A stretch of DNA of 35,364 bases. Origin: Gammaproteobacteria bacterium. GTDB taxonomy: Bacteria > Pseudomonadota > Gammaproteobacteria > Methylococcales > UBA2780. The DNA is taken from the NCBI GenBank assembly GCA_003646305.1, contig QNFJ01000004.1, positions 1 through 35,364 of the forward strand. The letters run 5' to 3'. This document shows, one piece after another, positions 7,684 through 16,936 of the stretch. A program made the position numbers and the translations under genes. A model generated the notes under the pieces. The model was not told where the DNA came from and ran no database searches. It saw only the letters and a list, made by a program, of their open reading frames with translations. Numbering within the stretch: the stretch's first letter is position 1; every line of letters starts with the position of its first letter.

Positions 7684-8679
7684 ATGTCAGTCAATATTTC
7701 AAAAAAGGCGATCGAGCCAATACGTACTAATTTTGCGTATACAGAAAGAAGAGTGGGGAAGCGGCCTGCTACACGTTATCAGGAGGCTACTTACGATGTT
7801 CAGCCGACCTGTGGGTTTCATTACCGGCCTGTCTACGATCCAAGTAGGGAGCTTTTTGACGAAAGTAGAACTGCGATTGTTATGGAGGACTGGTACGCCT
7901 TTATGGATCCGCGCCAGTTTTATTACACGCCTTATGTGACAACACGTGCAAACCAGCAAGAGGTGATGGAAAAAAACCTTAGCATGATTGAAAAGCAAGA
8001 GCTGCTGAGTACTGTCCCTGAAGCGTTAAAACAGCTTGTGCGAGATGTGGTTATTCCTCTGCGTCATGTTGAGTATGCTGCGAATATGAATAATCAGCAT
8101 ATTGCGGACCAAGGGTATGGAGCAAGTATTACAGGAGTGGCTGCGTTCTGTGGGTTTGATCATATTGCGATGTCTCAATACATCAGTAAATTAGCACTGG
8201 CTCTTGATGACAATGAAGATAACGGTTTGATTGCAGCGCGAGAAGCGTGGATGGATTCACCTGATTGGCAGCCACTTCGGGCCTTAATTGAAGAGGTATT
8301 TGTCGTAGATGATTGGTTTGAAACGCTTGTGGCTCAAGATATCGTGCTTGATGGCCTTTTGCATCCGCTTATTTTTGGCCATTTCATGAAAGAGGTTACA
8401 GCAAAAGGTGGTATCCCCATCGCCATGATGACGGCCTTTATGAATGACTGGTATCCAGAAACAATTCGCTGGACAAACCATCTTGTGAAGGTGACAGCGA
8501 AAGAGTCGGATGCGAATAATGCCTTGCTGGCTGAGTGGACTAAAAAGTGGGTTGCTAAGGCGGAAGAGGCGCTTAAGCCTGTTGCTGAGTTGGCTTTTGG
8601 TGATGCAGGAGCAGAGCATCTTGATTCTGTTAAAAAAGAGCTTATTGGGCGTCTGTCCAAGCAAGGTCTGAAAGTTTAA
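7684..8679 (+). CDS. dmpL: Phenol hydroxylase small oxygenase subunit P1
   Basis: A 331-residue beta subunit of a soluble diiron monooxygenase, equivalent to DmpL. It has the ferritin-like helical fold but not the iron-binding ExxH pairs, and forms the hydroxylase (alpha-beta-gamma)2 with DmpN and DmpO. Recognisable stretches are DWYAFMDPRQFYYTPYVTTR and AANMNNQHIADQGYGASIT. GAGGGG lies about ten bases before the ATG. It is followed by dmpM after ten bases. Confidence 0.93.
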   Translation: MSVNISKKAIEPIRTNFAYTERRVGKRPATRYQEATYDVQPTCGFHYRPVYDPSRELFDESRTAIVMEDWYAFMDPRQFYYTPYVTTRANQQEVMEKNLSMIEKQELLSTVPEALKQLVRDVVIPLRHVEYAANMNNQHIADQGYGASITGVAAFCGFDHIAMSQYISKLALALDDNEDNGLIAAREAWMDSPDWQPLRALIEEVFVVDDWFETLVAQDIVLDGLLHPLIFGHFMKEVTAKGGIPIAMMTAFMNDWYPETIRWTNHLVKVTAKESDANNALLAEWTKKWVAKAEEALKPVAELAFGDAGAEHLDSVKKELIGRLSKQGLKV

Positions 8680-8689
8680 AGGGGCGGTT

Positions 8690-8962
8690 ATGTCAAAGAG
8701 TAAAACATTTATTATCTTTCAAGATAATGCGGATGCGCGTCCTTTTATTGATGCGGTAGAGCAGGATAACCCAGATATAAGCATCGATTATCAGCCTGGG
8801 ATGGTTCGTTTTGAAAATGAAGGGGAGCTCATTATTAGAAGAGAAACGGTTGAAGAAATTATTGGACGTGAGGTGGATTTACAAGAAATTCATGTCCACT
8901 TGGTTTCTATCGGTGGAAATATTGAAGAAGACGACGATTATATTCGTTTGGTCTGGAATTGA
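8690..8962 (+). CDS. dmpM: Phenol hydroxylase effector (coupling) protein P2
   Basis: A 90-residue cofactorless effector protein of the MmoB/DmpM family, which binds the hydroxylase and controls substrate access and coupling at the diiron site. The family segment FENEGELIIRRETVEEIIGR is followed by a short acidic tail. Length equals DmpM. AAGGGGCGG precedes the ATG. The paralogous effector TmoD lies at 21221 in the same run of genes, so two effectors must discriminate between two hydroxylases in one cell. Confidence 0.93.
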   Translation: MSKSKTFIIFQDNADARPFIDAVEQDNPDISIDYQPGMVRFENEGELIIRRETVEEIIGREVDLQEIHVHLVSIGGNIEEDDDYIRLVWN

Positions 8963-8980
8963 TTGAGGGGGAATGCAGAG

Positions 8981-10513
8981 ATGGCAGTAAAGAAACGACT
9001 AAACATGCGCAAACGCTATGAGCTATTAACGCGAGGATTGGCTTGGGAACCTAGTTACCAACCCAGAGAGAAGGTCTTTCCTTATGAAGACTTTGAAGGG
9101 ATTAAGATTACTGACTGGGATAAATGGGAAGACCCTTTTCGTCTGACAGCAGATTCTTATTGGAAGTATCAAGCAGAAAAAGATAAAAAACTATATGCGG
9201 TAATGGATAGCTTCGCACAAAATGATGGGTTTCTTAATGTTAGTGATGCTTCTTATATCAATGCGCTAAAGATTTTTATCCAGGGGGTTTCACCGCTGGA
9301 GTATCAGGCTCACAGAGGTTTTGCACATTTGGCGCGTCAGTTTGCGGGTGAAGGGGCTCAAATAGCCTGCCAAATGCAGTCAATTGATGAGCTTCGTCAT
9401 ATTCAGACCCAGATTCATACTATCAGTAATTACAATAAGTACTTCACTGGCATGCATGATCCATTTCATATGCATGATCGTGTCTGGTATCTCTCTGTTC
9501 CTAAATCATTTATGGATGATGCCAGAACAGCGGGGCCCTTTGAATTTATCACTTCGATTTCCTTTTCGTTTGAATATCTTCTGACCAATTTATTGTTTGT
9601 TCCTTTTATGTCGGGCGCTGCACATAACGGAGATATGTCGACTGTCACGTTTGGGTTCTCTGCGCAATCTGATGAATCACGACATATGACGTTGGGATTA
9701 GGCATTATTAAGTTCCTTCTTGAGCAGCATGAAGACAATGTGCCCATTGTTCAGAAGTGGATGGATAAACATTTTTGGCGTTCTTACCGACTGCTTGGCA
9801 TCGTTTCTGCGATGCAAGACTACATGCTTACGGAGTCTCCATTGTCGTGGAAAGAAGGTTGGAAGATCTATTTTGAAGATAATGCAGGAGCTCTGTTTAA
9901 TGATCTCTCTCGCTATGGCATCAAAATGCCTAAGTTTCATGAAGTGGCAACTGCTGAAGCCGATCATTTGAGCCATCAAGTATACAGCGTGTTTTACGCT
10001 TTCTCTCATGCAGCTGGTTTTCAGACAACCGTCCCGTCTGCTAAAAAAATGGATTGGTTATCTGAAAAATATCCAGACACTTTTGATAAGTACTATCGAC
10101 CTAGGTGGGAGATGTGGGCTGAGATGGAAAAAGAAGGTAAACGCTTTTTCAATGGAGGGCTTCCGTTAGATTGTCAGGTCTGTCAGATACCGATGGTATT
10201 TACAGATGTGGTCAATGGGAATCCAATGAAGCCAACACACCGTGTTAGTGAGTATAAAGGTGATAAGTACCACACCTGCTCAGATGGCTGCCGAGATATT
10301 TTCGAGAATGAGCCTGAAAAATATGTTCAAGCTTTAGTGCCTCCACAGCAAATATTCCAAGGTAATTGTGGTGGGGAAACGATTCCTGATGTTCTTAACT
10401 GGTATCACTTTGCAGCAGATGATGGGGGTGAATATCACGGGTCAACTGATGAGAAGAACTGGAAAAAATGGCATGGGGAGCAGAGTGATTCTGGTTCTCA
10501 GGAAAAAGCTTAA
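8981..10513 (+). CDS. dmpN: Phenol hydroxylase large oxygenase subunit P3 (diiron catalytic subunit)
   Basis: The 510-residue catalytic subunit that hydroxylates phenols to catechols. Diiron ligands are all present: E107, E137 and H140 in DELRH, E198, and E232 and H235 in DESRH. Strong DmpN-like blocks are FEGIKITDWDKWEDPFRLT, GPFEFITSISFSFEYLLTN and SEKYPDTFDKYYRPR. A C-terminal CQVCQIP...HTCSDGCRDIFENEP region is the YHS-like cysteine segment seen in DmpN. The start at 8981 follows GAGGGGG by nine bases and matches the DmpN N-terminus; an open frame six codons earlier is not needed. Confidence 0.95.
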   Translation: MAVKKRLNMRKRYELLTRGLAWEPSYQPREKVFPYEDFEGIKITDWDKWEDPFRLTADSYWKYQAEKDKKLYAVMDSFAQNDGFLNVSDASYINALKIFIQGVSPLEYQAHRGFAHLARQFAGEGAQIACQMQSIDELRHIQTQIHTISNYNKYFTGMHDPFHMHDRVWYLSVPKSFMDDARTAGPFEFITSISFSFEYLLTNLLFVPFMSGAAHNGDMSTVTFGFSAQSDESRHMTLGLGIIKFLLEQHEDNVPIVQKWMDKHFWRSYRLLGIVSAMQDYMLTESPLSWKEGWKIYFEDNAGALFNDLSRYGIKMPKFHEVATAEADHLSHQVYSVFYAFSHAAGFQTTVPSAKKMDWLSEKYPDTFDKYYRPRWEMWAEMEKEGKRFFNGGLPLDCQVCQIPMVFTDVVNGNPMKPTHRVSEYKGDKYHTCSDGCRDIFENEPEKYVQALVPPQQIFQGNCGGETIPDVLNWYHFAADDGGEYHGSTDEKNWKKWHGEQSDSGSQEKA

Positions 10514-10527
10514 GCAGGAGGATATTG

Positions 10528-10893
10528 ATGGCGATTAATACAATTAATGGTGAATACCCTGAAATTATTCGGGATGCTGTTGAGAATTTTCATGGTAACC
10601 AACTGGTGATCGTGGATTGGGAGAATCATCGAGGTTTAGGTGGAGCGCCCAATATGTTCCCGCTGCCCCCTGATATGCCTTTTAAGGCGCTAATTGCAGA
10701 TGTTTTACCGGGTGTTTTTGGACTTCATGCTGACTGGGAGAAAATTGATTGGGCCACTGTTGAGTGGACTATTGATGGTGAGGAAGTAACCCCCAATCTA
10801 GATGCGAGCTTGAAAGAAAATGGCGTTGGACACAAATCTTTTATTTGGTTAAAGACACCTGGTTTGTTGGGTTACAAAGGAACGTTGAACTAA
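10528..10893 (+). CDS. dmpO: Phenol hydroxylase gamma subunit P4
   Basis: A 121-residue third subunit of the hydroxylase, equivalent to DmpO. Recognisable features are VENFHGNQLVIVDW at residues 18-31 and the tail DASLKENGVGHKSF followed by KTPGLLGYKG. The ATG at 10528 has AGGAGG about seven bases upstream; a TTG one codon earlier is unlikely. Only three bases separate it from dmpP, so translation is probably coupled. Confidence 0.9.
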   Translation: MAINTINGEYPEIIRDAVENFHGNQLVIVDWENHRGLGGAPNMFPLPPDMPFKALIADVLPGVFGLHADWEKIDWATVEWTIDGEEVTPNLDASLKENGVGHKSFIWLKTPGLLGYKGTLN

Positions 10894-10896
10894 ATT

Positions 10897-11964
10897 ATGA
10901 GCTACGAAGTTACGATTGAACCGATGGGTGTGACCATTGAGGTGGATGAGGAGCAGACCATCCTTGATGCCGCATTACGGCAAGGAATCTATCTGCCTCA
11001 TGCCTGTGGTCATGGTCTATGTGGGACCTGTAAGGTTGATATCCTAGAGGGCGACGTTGAAATTGGCGAAGAGGCCTCTTCTTTTGCGCTTATGGATTTT
11101 GAGCGAGATGAGGGAAAGTGCCTGACCTGCTGTAGTAAACCTGAGTCAGATATGGTGATCGAGGCTGATGTAGAAGAGGAAGAAGATGCACTTTACCTTC
11201 CTGTTCAAGATTACACAGGAAAAGTTGTTCGATTAGAAAAATTGACGCCTCGAATATTAGCCGTTGTTTTAGAGGTTGGCGGTGATGGTGTCGAGTTTCA
11301 ATCAGGACAATATGCAAATCTCAACATACCAGGTGTTGAGTCGCCTCGCCCCTTTTCAATGGCGGACTCCCCGGGGAATCGGAATCTGCTTGAGTTTGAT
11401 GTGGCTCTCATTGAAGGAGGCGAAGGCACGACATGGATACATGAGCAGCTTAAAGTCGGCGATGAGCTTAGCTTTACTGCACCTTACGGTAACTTCTTTT
11501 TGCGCAAATCTTCACCTGAACCGATGATATTTTTTGGTGGTGGATCTGGGCTTTCAAGCCCTCGCTCAATGGTTAAAGATCTGCTTGAAAGCGGAGATGA
11601 AAGAGAGATTATTTTGTTTCATGGGGCGCGTAACCGTAAAGAGCTTTTCTATTGTGATGAGTTCGAATCACTAGAGGAGAAATACCCTAATTTCAAGTAT
11701 ATTCCCGCGTTGTCAGGTCCTGATGTGGAAGCTGACTGGACGGGAGGGAAAGGTTTTGTTCATGAGGTTGCTCTCGATTATATGAATGGAAAATTTGATG
11801 GATACAAGGTTTATATGTGCGGCCCACCTCCCATGATTGATGCTTGTATTAATGCTTGCATGAAGGGGCGTCTGTTTGAACGAGACATGTATATGGAGAA
11901 GTTTTTAACAGCCGCAGATGCAGAGGGTGAAGCAAAACGCAGCCCGTTATTTAAGTCGATTTAA
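10897..11964 (+). CDS. dmpP: Phenol hydroxylase reductase P5 (FAD, [2Fe-2S])
   Basis: A 355-residue NAD(P)H oxidoreductase that feeds electrons to DmpN. The N-terminal plant-type ferredoxin domain carries CGHGLCGTC and a fourth cysteine pair LTCC near residue 71; the FAD-binding motif RPFSMA lies near 150, and the NAD-binding half ends with VYMCGPPPMID. Length equals DmpP. The start has no strong ribosome site, in keeping with coupling to dmpO. TmoF (22844) is a second reductase of the same design. Confidence 0.95.
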   Translation: MSYEVTIEPMGVTIEVDEEQTILDAALRQGIYLPHACGHGLCGTCKVDILEGDVEIGEEASSFALMDFERDEGKCLTCCSKPESDMVIEADVEEEEDALYLPVQDYTGKVVRLEKLTPRILAVVLEVGGDGVEFQSGQYANLNIPGVESPRPFSMADSPGNRNLLEFDVALIEGGEGTTWIHEQLKVGDELSFTAPYGNFFLRKSSPEPMIFFGGGSGLSSPRSMVKDLLESGDEREIILFHGARNRKELFYCDEFESLEEKYPNFKYIPALSGPDVEADWTGGKGFVHEVALDYMNGKFDGYKVYMCGPPPMIDACINACMKGRLFERDMYMEKFLTAADAEGEAKRSPLFKSI

Positions 11965-11971
11965 GTGACCT

Positions 11972-12313
11972 ATGAGTGAGTTCTTCTCCATTTATATAGA
12001 GGAGACAGGAGAAGTTTTTAAGTGCAGCGATGGGCAGCATATTTTGTCCGCAATGGCCTCAATGGGGAAAAAAGGAATACCCTCTGGCTGTCATGGTGGA
12101 GGTTGTGGTGTATGTAAAATTCGCCTGTTGGATGGTACATACAAAACGGAAAAAATGAGCCGCACTTATGTATCAGAAGGTGAGGAAGAAGAGGGTATTG
12201 CACTGGCATGCAGAGTGTTTCCAATGAGTGATATTCACTTAAGTGTGATTGGGAAGTTAAGAAAGAACATCCTGAAGAAAACAACTGCAGTAAAACGGTA
12301 TGGGTTTGTTTAA
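11972..12313 (+). CDS. dmpQ: Chloroplast-type ferredoxin that reactivates catechol 2,3-dioxygenase
   Basis: A 113-residue [2Fe-2S] ferredoxin of the DmpQ/XylT type, with the cluster motif CHGGGCGVC and the last ligand in ALACRVF. Members reduce the oxidised active-site iron of catechol 2,3-dioxygenase after inactivation by substituted catechols. Its place immediately before dmpB is the same as in the dmp and TOL clusters. The gene starts seven bases after dmpP without a clear ribosome site. Confidence 0.92.
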   Translation: MSEFFSIYIEETGEVFKCSDGQHILSAMASMGKKGIPSGCHGGGCGVCKIRLLDGTYKTEKMSRTYVSEGEEEEGIALACRVFPMSDIHLSVIGKLRKNILKKTTAVKRYGFV

Positions 12314-12348
12314 AACATTAATTAAAAAATGAATGATGGAGATGAACA

Positions 12349-13293
12349 ATGGGTGTCTTAAGAATTAGCCACATCAACTTGCGCGTTCTGGATATGACAG
12401 CAGCGCTAAAACATTATGAAGATGTTTTGGGTATGGAGAAAGTTCATACCGATAGCGAAGGCAATGTGTACCTGAAAGCATGGGATGAATGGGATAAATA
12501 TTCAGTTATTTTGTCCGAATCTGACAGGGCGGGGATGAATCATATTGGTTACAAAGTTGAAAAAGATGCAGACCTTGATGAGTTTAAGCAAAGCATTACT
12601 GACTATGGCATTGAGGTTGAAGATATTTCATCTGATGCGCTTGAATTTGTTGGTAGGGCCTTAAAATTTAACTTGCCAAGTGGACATGAAATGTATCTCT
12701 ATGCCGACAAAGAATACGTTGGGACCGGAGTGGGCACAACAAATCCAGATCCTTGGCCTGATGGTATTAAAGGTGCTGGTGTGCATTGGCTGGATCATGC
12801 TTTATTAATGTGCGAGTTCGATCCTGAAAAAAGTATTAATAAAGTAGCCGAATCAACACAGTTTATGATTGATGTGCTTGATTTTTATCTGGTTGAACAG
12901 GTGGTGGTCGGCCCAGATGGATGCTTTCAGTTAGCGACTTGGTTGTCTGTCAGTAATACACCGCATGATATCGCTTTTGTTGGAGGCCCAGTCATGGGTT
13001 TTCACCATTGTGCCTTCTTCTTGGATAGCTGGGATGATGTTTTAAAAGCGGCTGACGTGATGGGTAAAAACAAAGTCAAAGTTGACGTGACGCCACAAAG
13101 GCACGGTATTACCCGAGGTTACACAATTTACTTCTTTGACCCATCAGGAAACCGAAATGAGACATTTGGTGGATTAGGTTATTTAGCACAACGCGATCGG
13201 CCCGTAACGACATGGACTGAAGACCATTTAGGTAGCGCGATCTTTTTTCACACCGGCGAACTCGTTGAATCTTTTACTTCTGTTTACACCTGA
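12349..13293 (+). CDS. dmpB: Catechol 2,3-dioxygenase (extradiol, VOC family)
   Basis: A 314-residue type I extradiol dioxygenase that opens catechol to 2-hydroxymuconic semialdehyde. Two VOC modules are visible; the iron ligands lie in WLDHALLM (H150), GFHHCAFFLD and the glutamate of FFDPSGNRNETFGG. Length and order match DmpB/XylE-class enzymes. GGAG sits eight bases before the ATG. A second, unrelated extradiol enzyme of the LigB type is encoded at 29993. Confidence 0.95.
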   Translation: MGVLRISHINLRVLDMTAALKHYEDVLGMEKVHTDSEGNVYLKAWDEWDKYSVILSESDRAGMNHIGYKVEKDADLDEFKQSITDYGIEVEDISSDALEFVGRALKFNLPSGHEMYLYADKEYVGTGVGTTNPDPWPDGIKGAGVHWLDHALLMCEFDPEKSINKVAESTQFMIDVLDFYLVEQVVVGPDGCFQLATWLSVSNTPHDIAFVGGPVMGFHHCAFFLDSWDDVLKAADVMGKNKVKVDVTPQRHGITRGYTIYFFDPSGNRNETFGGLGYLAQRDRPVTTWTEDHLGSAIFFHTGELVESFTSVYT

Positions 13294-13307
13294 TTGAGAT
13301 TTGCCAG

Positions 13308-13736
13308 ATGACTTTGAAATTTGTAGAGCAAAAAAACATCAGTTCGCAGGCCGCGTCTGAAATGGTCATAGCCGCTGTTCTTAAAGCAGAAGAAATTGGG
13401 GTAAAAATCAATGTCTCAGTTTGTGATACTTCGGGAATTGAGATCGCTTTTTTAAGGATGAACGGTGCATTTATCCATTCAATTAGTATTGCAAAAGATA
13501 AAGCGTACACCTCGGCCAGTTTTGGCTTTTCAACCTCTCAATGGGGTGAGATTTTAAAAGGAAATGACCAGTTAGAAGCGGGCATTGTGCGTCGCGATCG
13601 ATTGGTTACATTTGGTGGAGGGTTGCCAATTGAGTCAGATGGTGATTTGCTGGGTGGAGTTGGTGTGTCAGGTGGCTCTGAAGAGGAAGATGGCATCTGC
13701 GCACAAGCTGGGCTAGATGCGGTTTTACTAAAATAG
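13308..13736 (+). CDS. GlcG/HbpS-family protein of unknown role
   Basis: A 142-residue single-domain protein of the GlcG/HbpS (DUF336) family. Typical segments are INVSVCDTSGIEIAFLRMNGA, AKDKAYTSASFG and the glycine-rich GVGVSGGSEEEDGICA. Some members bind haem, others appear in catabolic operons without a proven activity. Here it sits between catechol 2,3-dioxygenase and the semialdehyde dehydrogenase, a position occupied in several meta-cleavage operons. A role in protecting or handling a pathway intermediate is possible but unproven. Confidence 0.8.
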   Translation: MTLKFVEQKNISSQAASEMVIAAVLKAEEIGVKINVSVCDTSGIEIAFLRMNGAFIHSISIAKDKAYTSASFGFSTSQWGEILKGNDQLEAGIVRRDRLVTFGGGLPIESDGDLLGGVGVSGGSEEEDGICAQAGLDAVLLK

Positions 13737-13771
13737 TGAATTTTTCAATTAATTAAATTGAGAGTTATTGA

Positions 13772-15223
13772 ATGAGTACTGTAAAGAGTTTTATTAATGG
13801 TGAGTATGTTGGTTCTGATGAGCTAGCCGATGTCGTTAACCCTGCAACTGGAGAAGTTGTAAACCAATACTGTGTCGCAACAGAGGCGCAAGTTGCTAAG
13901 GCAGTTTCTTCTGCTCGCGATGCTTTAAAGGGAGAGTGGGGCAAACTGGGCACTCAAGAGCGAGTTGAGATCCTTTATAAGATAGCGGATGGAATCAATG
14001 CACGGTTTGAAGAGTTTCTTGAGGCGGAATGTTTAGATACCGGCAAACCTTATTCATTAGCAAGGCACATAGATATTCCACGTGGAGCGGCTAATTTTAA
14101 GATTTTTGCAGATACCATTAAAAATGCGGGTGATGAAGCCTTTCATATGGCAACTCCAGATGGTACAGGGGCGTTGAATTATACGGTTCGCAAGCCTAAA
14201 GGGGTTATTGGTGTGATAGGGCCGTGGAATTTGCCTCTCTTATTAATGACATGGAAAGTGGGTCCCGCCTTAGCGTGTGGAAATACTGTGGTTGTTAAAC
14301 CTTCTGAGGAAACCCAGCTAACAACAAGCCTTTTAGGCGAAGTGATGAATGATGCAGGGCTTCCTCCCGGTGTTTTCAACGTAATTTTAGGTACAGGTGC
14401 GAAAGTAGGTAATGCACTGATAACCAATCCAGGGCTTGATGCCATCACTTTTACAGGATCAACGCCGACAGGGCAGAGGATTGCCGAGGCTGCAGCAGTG
14501 GGCGTTCGTGACTCATCTCTTGAGCTCGGTGGAAAGAATCCAGGAATAGTCTTTGCCGACTGTGATATGGATAAGGCAGTTGAAGGAACAATTCGCTCAG
14601 TTTTCGCAAATTGTGGTCAGGTTTGTTTAGGAACAGAACGTGTTTACGTTGAAAGAGCAATTTTTGATGAATTTGTTCAGCGTTTAAAAGAAGGGGCTGA
14701 GGCGTTGAAATTGGGTGATCCAAAAGATCCAGAGACCAATATGGGACCCCTCATTAGCGAAGCACATCGCAATAAAGTTCTTGGCTATTACAAAAAAGCG
14801 GTTGATGAAGGTGCTACGGTTGTTACCGGTGGAGGAATACCTGATTTGCCTAGTGAGCTTAAAGGAGGGAGCTGGGTAGAACCAACAATTTGGACAGGCT
14901 TGCCGGAAGATGCCGCTGTCGTAACGGAAGAGATCTTCGGGCCATGCTGTCATATAGCACCTTTTGATAGTGAAGATGAGGTGATAAAGTTAGCAAACGA
15001 TACTTCGTACGGTTTGGCTTCAGCCGTTTGGACTGAGAATGTCTCTCGAGCACATCGAGTCGCCGCGCAGATGGAGTGTGGAATCTGTTGGGTTAACAGC
15101 TGGTTCTTGCGTGACTTACGTACACCGTTTGGTGGTGCAAAACAATCTGGAACTGGCCGTGAAGGTGGGCTCCATTCCCTTGAGTTCTATACAGAGCTCA
15201 GCAATATATGCATAAAACTGTAG
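13772..15223 (+). CDS. dmpC: 2-hydroxymuconic semialdehyde dehydrogenase
   Basis: A 483-residue NAD-dependent aldehyde dehydrogenase of the DmpC/XylG type, starting the oxalocrotonate branch by oxidising 2-hydroxymuconic semialdehyde to 2-hydroxymuconate. Visible features are the cofactor segment GPWNLPLLLMTWKVGPALA, the ELGGKNPG motif with its catalytic glutamate, and the nucleophile in NCGQVCLGTERV. The start MSTVKSFINGEYV is typical. It precedes dmpE by six bases. Confidence 0.94.
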   Translation: MSTVKSFINGEYVGSDELADVVNPATGEVVNQYCVATEAQVAKAVSSARDALKGEWGKLGTQERVEILYKIADGINARFEEFLEAECLDTGKPYSLARHIDIPRGAANFKIFADTIKNAGDEAFHMATPDGTGALNYTVRKPKGVIGVIGPWNLPLLLMTWKVGPALACGNTVVVKPSEETQLTTSLLGEVMNDAGLPPGVFNVILGTGAKVGNALITNPGLDAITFTGSTPTGQRIAEAAAVGVRDSSLELGGKNPGIVFADCDMDKAVEGTIRSVFANCGQVCLGTERVYVERAIFDEFVQRLKEGAEALKLGDPKDPETNMGPLISEAHRNKVLGYYKKAVDEGATVVTGGGIPDLPSELKGGSWVEPTIWTGLPEDAAVVTEEIFGPCCHIAPFDSEDEVIKLANDTSYGLASAVWTENVSRAHRVAAQMECGICWVNSWFLRDLRTPFGGAKQSGTGREGGLHSLEFYTELSNICIKL

Positions 15224-15229
15224 ATCATT

Positions 15230-16015
15230 ATGGAAGAGAAATTAATCAAACAATATGGTGATGAGCTTTATGAAGCTTTGATCACTCGCAATGTAATTGA
15301 ACCCATTACAGACCGTTCACCAGAAGTCACTATTGAGGATGCATATCGTATTCAGAATCAGATGATTCAACGGCGACTGGATGCAGGTGAAAGCATTATT
15401 GGAAAAAAGATTGGTGTCACCAGTAAAGCGGTTATGAACATGCTTAATGTTTATCAGCCAGATTTTGGTTATCTATTAACCGATATGGTCTGTTCTGAAG
15501 GGGAAGATATTCCAATTAGTGAGAAGATGATTCAGCCCAAAGCAGAAGGCGAGATTGCTTTTTTATTAAAGCATGACCTGCAAGGGCCTGGATTAACAAA
15601 TGCCGATATCCTTCGAGCAACGGAGGCGGTAATGCCCTGTTTTGAAATTGTCGATTCACGGGTTAGAGATTGGAAAATTAAGATTCAAGATACCGTTGCA
15701 GATAATGCTTCATGTGGCTACTTAGTCTTAGGTGGAACGGCTGTTAATCCGCGTAAAGTAGATTTAAGTGTCTGTGGACTTACTCTTGAAAAGAATGGTG
15801 AGTTGATGCATACCGGTGCGGGAGCTGCCGCTCTTGGGTCGCCAGTAAATGCGATGACCTGGTTGGCCAATACGATGGGTGAGCTAGGCGTGACATTGAA
15901 AGCGGGTGAGGTGATTTTATCGGGTGCCTTGTGCGCAATGGTTCCTGCGGTTGCTGGAGATTCTATGCGTGTAAGTATCGGTGGAATTGGTTCAACTTCG
16001 GTTCGATTCGTTTAG
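15230..16015 (+). CDS. dmpE: 2-oxopent-4-enoate hydratase (2-hydroxypentadienoate hydratase)
   Basis: A 261-residue hydratase that adds water to 2-hydroxypenta-2,4-dienoate to give 4-hydroxy-2-oxovalerate. Close DmpE/XylJ matches are GKKIGVTSKAVMNMLNV, IQPKAEGEIAFLLKHDL and DTVADNASCG. It is homologous to the decarboxylase DmpH at 17969, with which family members form a complex; the two are told apart here by MLNVYQPDFGYL versus GVETPIYGFLADYF. Its stop TAG directly abuts the ATG of dmpF. Confidence 0.94.
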   Translation: MEEKLIKQYGDELYEALITRNVIEPITDRSPEVTIEDAYRIQNQMIQRRLDAGESIIGKKIGVTSKAVMNMLNVYQPDFGYLLTDMVCSEGEDIPISEKMIQPKAEGEIAFLLKHDLQGPGLTNADILRATEAVMPCFEIVDSRVRDWKIKIQDTVADNASCGYLVLGGTAVNPRKVDLSVCGLTLEKNGELMHTGAGAAALGSPVNAMTWLANTMGELGVTLKAGEVILSGALCAMVPAVAGDSMRVSIGGIGSTSVRFV

Positions 16016-16936
16016 ATGGCTATCAACTGCGCAATGATCGGTTCAGGAAATATTGGTACCGATCTCATGGCAAAACTTCAAAGAAGTTACAACCTGAATC
16101 CTGTTTGGATGATTGGAATAGATCCTGATTCTGATGGACTGGCGAAAGCACGCGAGGCAGGTTTAAAGACTACACATGAAGGTGTTGAGGGCCTGTTACC
16201 TCATATTGAAGAAGATAATATCCAAATTGCTTTTGATGCGACATCGGCTTACGTGCACGCAGAAAATAATCGCAAGCTACAAGAAAAAGGAGTGTTAGTC
16301 ATTGATCTGACACCTGCGGCAATTGGCCCATTTTGTGTGCCGCCAGTCAATCTCAAAGATCATGTTGGTGAGCAGGAGATGAATGTCAACATGGTGACTT
16401 GCGGGGGGCAAGCAACTATTCCAATGGTTGCGGCAGTGAGCCGTGTCCAGCCAGTTGAGTACGGTGAGATTATTGCAACGATTTCGTCAAAATCAGCAGG
16501 ACCTGGGACGCGTAAAAATATAGATGAATTTACCTTTACGACTTCTGCCGCTGTTGAGCAAGTAGGTGGGGCTAAAAAAGGCAAGGCAATTATTATTCTT
16601 AATCCAGCTGAACCGCCTTTGATGATGCGCGATACAGTGCATTGCCTGACCGAGACTGAGCCGGATAAGGAAGCGATTACTCAATCGGTTCATGAAATGT
16701 TGAAAGAGGTTCAAAAATATGTGCCTGGATACAAACTTAAAAATGGCCCTGTTTTTGATGGCAACCGTGTCAGCCTGTTTATGGAGGTAGAAGGTTTGGG
16801 TGATTACCTCCCTAAATATGCCGGAAATCTAGACATTATGACTGCAGCAGCAACAAGAACAGCTGAGATGTTTGCTGAAGAGATTGAGAATGGCACGCTC
16901 ACACTCAAAAAGTTAAACAGACAGGAGGGTGTGTGA
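16016..16936 (+). CDS. dmpF: Acetaldehyde dehydrogenase (CoA-acylating)
   Basis: A 306-residue enzyme converting acetaldehyde, CoA and NAD+ to acetyl-CoA. The NAD motif GSGNIGTDLM lies at the N-terminus, and the catalytic cysteine falls in NMVTCGGQATIPMV. It works as a channelled complex with the aldolase DmpG, whose gene overlaps its stop by one base (TGATG at 16934-16938), consistent with matched synthesis. Confidence 0.95.
   Translation: MAINCAMIGSGNIGTDLMAKLQRSYNLNPVWMIGIDPDSDGLAKAREAGLKTTHEGVEGLLPHIEEDNIQIAFDATSAYVHAENNRKLQEKGVLVIDLTPAAIGPFCVPPVNLKDHVGEQEMNVNMVTCGGQATIPMVAAVSRVQPVEYGEIIATISSKSAGPGTRKNIDEFTFTTSAAVEQVGGAKKGKAIIILNPAEPPLMMRDTVHCLTETEPDKEAITQSVHEMLKEVQKYVPGYKLKNGPVFDGNRVSLFMEVEGLGDYLPKYAGNLDIMTAAATRTAEMFAEEIENGTLTLKKLNRQEGV

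Noticed and set aside
8284..8664. Long minus-strand open frames opposite dmpL
   Set aside because: They are antisense shadows of a strongly recognised subunit gene with no ribosome site or family match.
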